DNA from: Calditrichia bacterium | GTDB lineage: Bacteria; Calditrichota; Calditrichia; Calditrichales; Calditrichaceae | DNA: 12,231 nucleotides | Direction: 5' to 3' | Assembly (NCBI GenBank): GCA_027039465.1 | Contig: JALWEA010000259.1 | Span: 1 to 12,231, forward strand | Shown: positions 1 through 4,580 of the stretch, piece after piece | How positions within the stretch are numbered: position 1 is the stretch's first letter | Layout of the letters: every line of letters starts with the position of its first letter | Program-made: the position numbers and the translations under genes | The notes under the pieces: generated by a model | Seen by the model: the letters and a program-made list of their open reading frames with translations, nothing else | The model's database searches: none | Told to the model about the DNA's origin: nothing

Positions 1-47
1 CTTTCATCGGAACAGGTTAGGTTAAAAGGTGTTTCATCATACGCCAT
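1..47 (-). CDS. Possible 5' end of an unidentified gene running off the left edge
   Basis: An ATG at 47-45 on the minus strand is preceded by an AAGGTGGGG purine tract with about four bases between, which looks like a ribosome binding site. The reading frame then stays open to the window edge and gives 15 codons (MAYDETPFNLTCSDE). It would run in the same direction as the stress-protein gene and start 100 bp after that gene's stop. Too little is visible to name a family. A competing reading is a plus-strand gene end: frame 1 is open from base 1 to a TGA at 136-138. I prefer the minus-strand start because of the binding site, but only weakly. Confidence 0.38.
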   Translation of the reverse strand, partial: MAYDETPFNLTCSDE

Positions 48-146
48 AAATCCCCACCTTATGGGCTTGCACGGCGCAACCCAGTTCCCAATTAATTCAG
101 AACACCAATCCCAATTACTTTCCGCCAATGCACTTTGAAAATTGCA

Positions 147-1049
147 TCAGATAATATTTTTCAATTTTACCGTTAAGACAGGGAACTTCACCGAACGAAT
201 CACCCGCTCTGTGGTACTGCCTAACAGAAATCGTTCTAATCCCACCAGGCCATGGGTTCCGATGATTAAAGCATCCGGCTGAATTTCATCCGCATACGCA
301 CTGATTTCTTTATGAGGTTTCCCTTCATGCACCACTTTAACAATTTTCTTTCCCTTAAGTTCAGGAATATTCTTAACGGATTCATCCATGCGGTTTTTCA
401 CCTTCTCTTCCAAATCCGGAATTATCTCAAAGACAGATTTCATACCCCAGGCATAAAATGCCGGATGGACATCTTGCTCCACGGCATACAATAAATGGAT
501 TTCCGCATGAGGATCGTCAACAAATTCCGCAGCCGTCTTTAAAGCCAAGACAGCCGGCTCATTAAAATCAAAAGGAACCAGCACTTTTGTAAATCGCTCT
601 CTGATGTATTCTTTGGAACGAACCGTTAAAACCGGACAACGGGCATACCGTACCACTTTTTCAGCCACACTGCCGATTAAAACATGTTCCAACCCGGCAC
701 GACCGTGAGTACCGATAACGACCAAATCGAACTCATGGTTATTAATGTATCCCAAAATAGCAGAAGGAGCGGAATACCCCCGAATAATTTCATGTTCGAT
801 TTTGAGATGCGTACTGTGTTCGGTGCATTGTTTAATGCGTTGCATCAAAGCTTTTTCCACATCCTGTTCTTCTTTCTTTAAAGAAGATAGTTTTTCGGGC
901 AGTACGGCAGGATCATCTTCGAATAAAAGCCTGGCGTGTAAAACGGTTAATTCCGCATCGTATTTGATCGCTAAAATTAAAGCTTGTTCAACGGCCGCAT
1001 GTGCCGTTTCCGAAAAATCGGTTGGCACTAAAATTTTACGGATTTCCAT
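147..1049 (-). CDS. Tandem-domain universal stress protein (UspA family)
   Basis: This encodes a 300-residue soluble protein made of two UspA domains. Domain 1 begins at about residue 3 (RKILVPTDFSE) and carries the ATP-binding pattern G-x2-G-x9-G-S at G113/G116/G126-S127. Domain 2 begins near residue 159 (KVLVPFDF) and repeats the pattern at G264/G267/G277-S278. Both domains end in the usual PVLTV strand. Two intact motifs suggest that both halves can bind nucleotide, as in the ATP-binding Usp subfamily. The molecular target of such proteins is generally unknown; they support survival under stress or starvation. I chose the ATG at 1049 because AAGGAG lies five bases upstream (1055-1060). A TTG seven codons further upstream, at 1070, would read through that binding site. 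No clear terminator follows the gene. An extended -10 promoter lies about 185 bp upstream. Confidence 0.95.
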   Translation of the reverse strand: MEIRKILVPTDFSETAHAAVEQALILAIKYDAELTVLHARLLFEDDPAVLPEKLSSLKKEEQDVEKALMQRIKQCTEHSTHLKIEHEIIRGYSAPSAILGYINNHEFDLVVIGTHGRAGLEHVLIGSVAEKVVRYARCPVLTVRSKEYIRERFTKVLVPFDFNEPAVLALKTAAEFVDDPHAEIHLLYAVEQDVHPAFYAWGMKSVFEIIPDLEEKVKNRMDESVKNIPELKGKKIVKVVHEGKPHKEISAYADEIQPDALIIGTHGLVGLERFLLGSTTERVIRSVKFPVLTVKLKNII

Positions 1050-1054
1050 GGTGA

Positions 1055-1060
1055 CTCCTT
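1055..1060 (-). promoter_or_regulatory. Ribosome binding site that fixes the stress-protein start
   Basis: On the minus strand AAGGAG is followed by five bases and then ATG (1049-1047). This is the best Shine-Dalgarno match seen in the window. It makes the upstream in-frame TTG at 1070 an unlikely start. Confidence 0.8.
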
Positions 1061-1118
1061 CATTACTCAATTTAGCCTAATTTACAAATTCTTTTAATTT
1101 TAACCAAACCACATCGCC

Positions 1119-1136
1119 CCGAATTCAGGAATCCGG
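1119..1136. repeat. Imperfect 8+2+8 inverted repeat in the stress-protein leader
   Basis: CCGAATTC and GAATCCGG flank a two-base centre, and seven of eight positions are complementary. It lies between the proposed stress-protein promoter and its start codon. It could be an operator for a dimeric regulator. A two-base loop makes it a poor RNA hairpin as written. The function is unknown. Confidence 0.4.
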
Positions 1137-1233
1137 ATACAACAAGGCTTTTGCATTTTCATCAAATAATCGGTTCATTACTTTACCATTAATTCAAATC
1201 CGATTACAGATACAAAATCCCCGACCGATAATA

Positions 1234-1242
1234 ATTATAACA
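1234..1242 (-). promoter_or_regulatory. Extended -10 promoter, probably for the stress-protein gene
   Basis: The minus strand reads TGTTATAAT, a perfect TATAAT preceded by TG-N. I find no good -35 hexamer at 16-18 bp, which is common for extended -10 promoters. Transcription would begin near 1227 and give a leader of about 180 bases that contains the inverted repeat at 1119-1136. It sits back to back with the response-regulator promoter. Confidence 0.5.
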
Positions 1243-1313
1243 GAACCAAATTTTGAATATTTGACAAAATTGCAAAGTTTATCTAAAAAATTGTTAAATA
1301 GTTCAAATTTGTA

Positions 1314-1342
1314 TTGATAATTTTTTAAATAATTTGTAAAAT
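1314..1342 (+). promoter_or_regulatory. Sigma-70-type promoter for the response-regulator gene
   Basis: TTGATA (1314-1319) and TAAAAT (1337-1342) are separated by exactly 17 bp, and each differs from consensus at one position. Transcription would start near 1349, about 20 bases before the ATG at 1369. A second TTGACA at 1261-1266 has only a poor -10 (TAAAAA, 1284-1289) at 17 bp and is a weaker candidate. Confidence 0.6.
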
Positions 1343-1368
1343 ACAGTAGGTTAAATAACGGATTTAGT

Positions 1369-1734
1369 ATGAAAAAAATTTTAGTGGTTGATGACGACGA
1401 TCTTATCAGAGACCTAATCTATGAAATCCTGGAGCCCAACGGTTATCAAATTTTACTTGCTGATAACGGCAACAAGGCACTGGAAATTTTAGATCGGGAA
1501 GAGGTAGATCTGATAATCACCGATATCATCATGCCGGACAAAGAAGGTATTGAGACAATTATCGACATTAAAAAGAAATTACCACAGGCAAAAATTATTG
1601 CCATGTCTGGTGGCGGCCAATTGGATGCCAACAGTTATTTAAGCATTGCAAAGAAATTAGGCGTTAAAGCGACAATCACCAAACCTTTTGATCCGGCTAA
1701 ACTCATACGGACCATTGAAGAAGTCCTGCAATAA
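1369..1734 (+). CDS. Single-domain response regulator (receiver only)
   Basis: This 121-residue protein is a complete CheY-like receiver domain with no output domain. The acidic pair is D8-D9 in ILVVDDDD, the predicted phosphorylated aspartate is D52 (IITDIIMPD), the switch serine is S80 (AMSGG), and the conserved lysine is K105 (TKPFDP). It should be phosphorylated by a histidine kinase and act by protein contact or as a phosphorelay intermediate. Its partner cannot be read from the sequence. The hybrid kinase at 4581-7163 lacks an HPt domain, so it cannot by itself complete a relay to this protein. The gene appears to be monocistronic, with its own promoter about 20 bases upstream and the dnaA-origin spacer behind it. 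The ribosome binding site is weak. Confidence 0.93.
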   Translation: MKKILVVDDDDLIRDLIYEILEPNGYQILLADNGNKALEILDREEVDLIITDIIMPDKEGIETIIDIKKKLPQAKIIAMSGGGQLDANSYLSIAKKLGVKATITKPFDPAKLIRTIEEVLQ

Positions 1735-1753
1735 TCCCCCAATTGACTATTCA

Positions 1754-1769
1754 TGTTTTTCGTGAAACA
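1754..1769. promoter_or_regulatory. parS-like ParB binding site; alternatively a weak terminator
   Basis: TGTTTTTCGTGAAACA matches the widely conserved chromosomal parS sequence TGTTTCACGTGAAACA at 14 of 16 positions. The right half (CGTGAAACA) is perfect and both mismatches fall at positions 6-7. A chance match this good to a given 16-mer is expected about 0.003 times in 12 kb under a uniform base model. parS sites cluster near origins, so the place fits. The alternative is a terminator for the response-regulator gene: ATGTTT and AAACAT can pair around a six-base loop and are followed by CTTTT, but the stem is weak. Confidence 0.5.
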
Positions 1770-1968
1770 TCTTTTACAAATTTTCACTTTCCTTATCAAA
1801 ACAGAAGAACTTTCATTTCATTAAAAATTAGATCGACATGCCAAAAATTTTTTAACCTTATTTTTTAATTAGTTATGGCAAATTACCCAAAATTTTGCAA
1901 AAAAATTTTTCTTGTTTACTTGATTTTTATTAGCAAAATATTAAAATGTAATTGTGGTGGTTAACCGC

Positions 1969-1977
1969 TGTGGATAA
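1969..1977 (-). promoter_or_regulatory. DnaA box, perfect consensus
   Basis: TGTGGATAA is the exact complement of the TTATCCACA consensus box. It is followed after two bases by a second box in the same orientation, and an A+T-rich region lies on its left. Confidence 0.8.
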
Positions 1978-1979
1978 CT

Positions 1980-1988
1980 TGTGGAAAA
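1980..1988 (-). promoter_or_regulatory. DnaA box, one mismatch
   Basis: TGTGGAAAA differs from the consensus complement TGTGGATAA at one base. It shares orientation with the perfect box at 1969-1977 and starts 11 bp after it, about one helical turn, which would let DnaA molecules line up on one face. Confidence 0.65.
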
Positions 1989-2013
1989 CTCCAATTAATT
2001 AACAATGAAAATT

Positions 2014-2035
2014 CGCACAAGATTAACCCTGTGCG
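2014..2035. repeat. Short inverted repeat CGCACA/TGTGCG in the origin region
   Basis: Six-base perfect arms (2014-2019 and 2030-2035) enclose ten bases. No T-run follows, so it is not a terminator. It lies about 25 bp from the DnaA box pair and could be a protein site. The significance is modest. Confidence 0.3.
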
Positions 2036-2084
2036 GAAGAGCCGAGCGCAACACCAACTCAACTTATTAATTTTAAATAAATTA

Positions 2085-2117
2085 CGGCAAATATTAAGGA
2101 AATTTATTTATTTGCCG
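2085..2117. repeat. Perfect 9-bp inverted repeat upstream of dnaA
   Basis: CGGCAAATA (2085-2093) and TATTTGCCG (2109-2117) are exact inverted copies separated by 15 bp. Equivalent positions in the two arms are about 24 bp apart, so a dimeric DNA-binding protein spanning two helical turns is plausible. As RNA it would form a nine-pair hairpin without a T-run. It sits 75 bp before the dnaA start. The right arm contains TTGCCG, which could serve as a -35 element to TAATAT (2133-2138), although the 15-bp spacing is short. It is a candidate operator for dnaA. Confidence 0.5.
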
Positions 2118-2163
2118 AATAAGGTTTAACACTAATATTTTCATAACATTAAAACTTTAAAAT

Positions 2164-2172
2164 TGTGGATAA
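2164..2172 (-). promoter_or_regulatory. DnaA box just upstream of the dnaA start
   Basis: TGTGGATAA is a perfect box ending 19 bp before the chosen ATG at 2192. Its GTG at 2165 is in frame with dnaA and could be mistaken for the start codon. Its position in the dnaA leader suggests autoregulation, the well-known DnaA feedback, or membership of the origin box array. Confidence 0.72.
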
Positions 2173-2191
2173 CTTACATCAGGGATACGAA

Positions 2192-3601
2192 ATGGGATCA
2201 GAATTAGCGCAGAAACTTACTTCTTCAGACTCTGTATGGAAAAGCATTCAGAACGTACTTAAAGAATACATTAATATTCGCAGTTTTAACACCTGGTTTG
2301 CACCCATCGAGCTGGTAAACTTGGACGATAAAACGATTGAACTTAAGGTACCGAATCGCTTTTTTTGTGAATGGATTGACAACCATTACGCCAAAATCTT
2401 AAACAGTAGTATTGTTCAGGTTTTAGGAGAACCTCGTAAAATTAAATATCACATTAAGAATTCCACCGTTCCGGAATCTCCTTACGTGGCAACCGACTTA
2501 CAGCCGTCTGCTAACAGAAATGACAATCTGCATCGCATGGATGTCACTGTTCCAAAGGTACACTCGCCGTTTTACACCCGGATTAACGAACGTTACACGT
2601 TTGAAAATTTCATTGTGGGCGATGGCAATAATTTTGCTTATGCCGCAGCACGAGCCGTTGCCAATTCTCCGGGAAGGACCAATTACAATCCTTTAATTAT
2701 TTACGGCGGTACTGGCCTAGGCAAAACGCACTTAATTCAGGCCATTGGCAATTATGCCTTGATGCAGTATCCGCCGACCAAGGTTTTCTACACATCCAGC
2801 GAAACGTTTACTTCGCATTTTATTAATGCCATTCAACAAAACCGGATTTCGGAGTTTTCCGCGTATTACCGTTCTTGCGATATCTTGCTTTTGGATGATA
2901 TTCACTTTTTCTCAAACAAAGGTAAAACACAGGAAGAATTTTTCCACACCTTTAACGATCTGCACCAAAATGGTAAACAAATCGTGCTAACGTCCGATCG
3001 TCCGATTAACGAATTGGAAGCGTTGGAGGAACGATTGATTTCCCGCTTTAAATGGGGCTTAATCGTTGACATTCAGCCGCCCGATTTTGAAACGCGTTTG
3101 GCTATTCTCCGTAAAAAATGCGATGAAAGTGATTTGGATATTCCCGGTGATGTGTTGGAATACTTAGCCGCAAATTTGGTGGAAAATGTTCGGGAACTGG
3201 AGGGGGCTTTAACCAAAATCATGGCGCAGGTTACTTTTACCGCTGCCGAACCCACATTGGATTTGGCTCGCAAAATTGTCAATGAAATCGGTCGGCCGGA
3301 CAAACGTATGCTAACCATCGAAGACATCGTTGAATACACGGCGAGCGTCTTTCAGGTTTCGTCCGATCATTTGCGCGCCAAAACACGCAAAAAAGATATT
3401 GTCCGAGCGCGGCAGGTAGCCATGTATTTAGCCAAACGTTTAACCGATCATTCCTTAATTACCATCGGATTACATTTCGGCGGACGCGACCATTCCACGG
3501 TGATTCACGGCATTAACACCATCGAAAAACAAATACAACAAAATCGGGAATTACGGCAGCAAATTGAATCCATGGTTAAACATCTGGAATATCAAAAATG
3601 A
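2192..3601 (+). CDS. dnaA: Chromosomal replication initiator protein DnaA
   Basis: DnaA binds DnaA boxes, opens the origin in its ATP form and loads the replicative helicase. The 469-residue product has the normal domain order. Domain I (about 1-85) includes the hydrophobic NTWFAPIELV segment. A variable linker follows. The AAA+ domain carries Walker A at 172-179 (GGTGLGKT), Walker B at D235-D236 (LLLDDIHFF), an EERLISRF arginine-finger region and NVRELEGAL in sensor II. The DNA-binding domain IV has RARQVAMYLAKRLT from R405 and GGRDHSTVIHG from G430. The length is normal for the family. I chose the ATG at 2192, with AGGGA six bases upstream (2181-2185); an in-frame GTG at 2165 lies inside a DnaA box and has no binding site. 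dnaN does not follow; the next gene is convergent nfo. Confidence 0.98.
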   Translation: MGSELAQKLTSSDSVWKSIQNVLKEYINIRSFNTWFAPIELVNLDDKTIELKVPNRFFCEWIDNHYAKILNSSIVQVLGEPRKIKYHIKNSTVPESPYVATDLQPSANRNDNLHRMDVTVPKVHSPFYTRINERYTFENFIVGDGNNFAYAAARAVANSPGRTNYNPLIIYGGTGLGKTHLIQAIGNYALMQYPPTKVFYTSSETFTSHFINAIQQNRISEFSAYYRSCDILLLDDIHFFSNKGKTQEEFFHTFNDLHQNGKQIVLTSDRPINELEALEERLISRFKWGLIVDIQPPDFETRLAILRKKCDESDLDIPGDVLEYLAANLVENVRELEGALTKIMAQVTFTAAEPTLDLARKIVNEIGRPDKRMLTIEDIVEYTASVFQVSSDHLRAKTRKKDIVRARQVAMYLAKRLTDHSLITIGLHFGGRDHSTVIHGINTIEKQIQQNRELRQQIESMVKHLEYQK

Positions 3602-3602
3602 T

Positions 3603-3628
3603 AAAAGCAGCCTTTGGGCTGCTTTTTT
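3603..3628. terminator. Bidirectional Rho-independent terminator between dnaA and nfo
   Basis: AAAAGCAGCC (3603-3612) pairs perfectly with GGCTGCTTTT (3617-3626) around a TTTG loop, and a T-run follows on the plus strand. The minus strand also ends the stem in a T-run, so it can terminate both convergent genes. The nfo stop codon (3629-3627) overlaps its edge. Confidence 0.93.
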
Positions 3629-4469
3629 ATTTACGCACACTTTTCAACAAGGCAATGTTTTCCTTAAATTTTTGATCACCGCCGGGAATCTCCAAAATGG
3701 CAGGATGATCCTTAAATTTGGGATGCGACATTAAATAGGCAAAAGCATCCAATCCAATCAACCCTTCACCGATAGGCGCATGACGGTCGCGTCGACTGCC
3801 CTTTTCTTTCTGCGAATCGTTAAAATGCCAAACCTTCAGTAATTCCAAACCCAAAATATCATCAAATATGCGCAAAGTTTCATCCACGGCCTGTTCGTTT
3901 TCCAGACCATAACCAGCGGCAAAAATGTGACACGTATCCACACAAACCGCTACTTTTTCTTTTTGCCCCGTTTTCTGAATCATTGCTTGCAACTGCTCGA
4001 ACCGATAGCCAAGATTATTTCCCTGCCCGGCCGTTGTTTCTAATAAAATACGTACAGTGGGTTGGTAGGTGCTCAAAGCCCAATTCAAAGTCTCCGCCAC
4101 TTTTGCTATTCCCCATTCTTCCCCTTTGCCGCCGTGACTCCCGGGGTGAATCACCAAATAATCAATTCCAAGCGCATCACAACGTTTAAGCTCATCAACG
4201 AACGCCTGGCGCGATCGTTGCAGTTTTTCCGGATCTTCCGCACAAAGATTTATCAAATAGGAAGCATGGGAAACGATCGGTACATCTCTGTAAATACTTT
4301 GGTTGCGTAATTGATGGAATTGTTCAATGTCTTCCCCGGCATACTGCACCGACTTCCATTGTCTTTGATTCTGGGTAAAAATTTGAAACACTTCCGCTCC
4401 AACCGACTCGGCCCGTTCAAAACATTGCCAAATTTTGCCGGCGATGGAAACATGACATCCGATTTTCAT
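3627..4469 (-). CDS. nfo: Endonuclease IV (AP endonuclease, deoxyribonuclease IV)
   Basis: Endonuclease IV cuts the DNA backbone 5' to abasic sites and trims blocked 3' ends in base-excision repair. The protein has 280 residues, the usual family length, and folds as a TIM barrel with three zinc ions. All nine expected metal ligands are visible: H68 (SHASYLINL), H108 (HPGSH), E144 (LETTAGQG), D178 and H181 (VDTCHIFAAGYG), H215 (HFNDS), D228 and H230 (DRHAPIGEG) and E260 (LEIPGG). It should therefore be active. The start at 4469 has AGGA seven bases upstream. The gene is convergent with dnaA, shares its terminator and is divergent from the hybrid kinase. It appears to be monocistronic. Confidence 0.97.
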   Translation of the reverse strand: MKIGCHVSIAGKIWQCFERAESVGAEVFQIFTQNQRQWKSVQYAGEDIEQFHQLRNQSIYRDVPIVSHASYLINLCAEDPEKLQRSRQAFVDELKRCDALGIDYLVIHPGSHGGKGEEWGIAKVAETLNWALSTYQPTVRILLETTAGQGNNLGYRFEQLQAMIQKTGQKEKVAVCVDTCHIFAAGYGLENEQAVDETLRIFDDILGLELLKVWHFNDSQKEKGSRRDRHAPIGEGLIGLDAFAYLMSHPKFKDHPAILEIPGGDQKFKENIALLKSVRK

Positions 4470-4580
4470 GATACGATCCTATGTTTAATTTTGGCCAATA
4501 ATTTTCAAGTATCCCCATAATCATACGATAATATTTTTGATTTTGAGACTAATTTAATCATACAGGGAAGTAAATCAAAA
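4470..4580. promoter_or_regulatory. Divergent spacer between nfo and the hybrid kinase
   Basis: These 111 bp must hold promoters for two genes, but neither is convincing. Facing nfo, TATGAT (minus strand, 4525-4520) is a fair -10 with only a poor -35 (CTCAAA) at 17 bp. Facing the kinase, GATAAT (4527-4532) lies 19 bp from TTTTCA (4502-4507). The kinase binding site AGGGAAG is at 4564-4570. Confidence 0.3.

Larger units (their letters stand above)
1735..2163. other. Probable chromosomal replication origin region (oriC) upstream of dnaA
   Basis: About 430 bp separate the response regulator from dnaA, and I see no plausible gene in it. It holds a parS-like palindrome (1754-1769), an A+T-rich stretch at 1841-1950 (about 82% A+T by hand count), two adjacent DnaA boxes (1969-1988) and two inverted repeats (2014-2035 and 2085-2117). 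Another perfect box follows at 2164-2172. An A+T-rich unwinding region beside clustered DnaA boxes and dnaA is the usual bacterial origin layout. With only three good boxes the cluster is small, so part of the array may lie elsewhere, or this may be only the dnaA autoregulatory region. Confidence 0.62.

Noticed and set aside
745..1080. Plus-strand open frame of 111 codons over the stress-protein gene
   Set aside because: It lies opposite a clearly conserved UspA gene and shows no recognisable protein family or ribosome binding site.
1249..1271. AATTTTG/CAAAATT inverted repeat between the divergent promoters
   Set aside because: Seven-base arms made almost only of A and T are expected by chance in such A+T-rich DNA.
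1841..1968. DnaA-trio array beside the DnaA box pair
   Set aside because: Reading outward from the boxes I find only one TTA-like trinucleotide in phase, not a run of repeats.
3073..3339. Minus-strand open frame of 88 codons within dnaA
   Set aside because: It is antisense to the conserved AAA+ and domain IV coding region and resembles no known protein.
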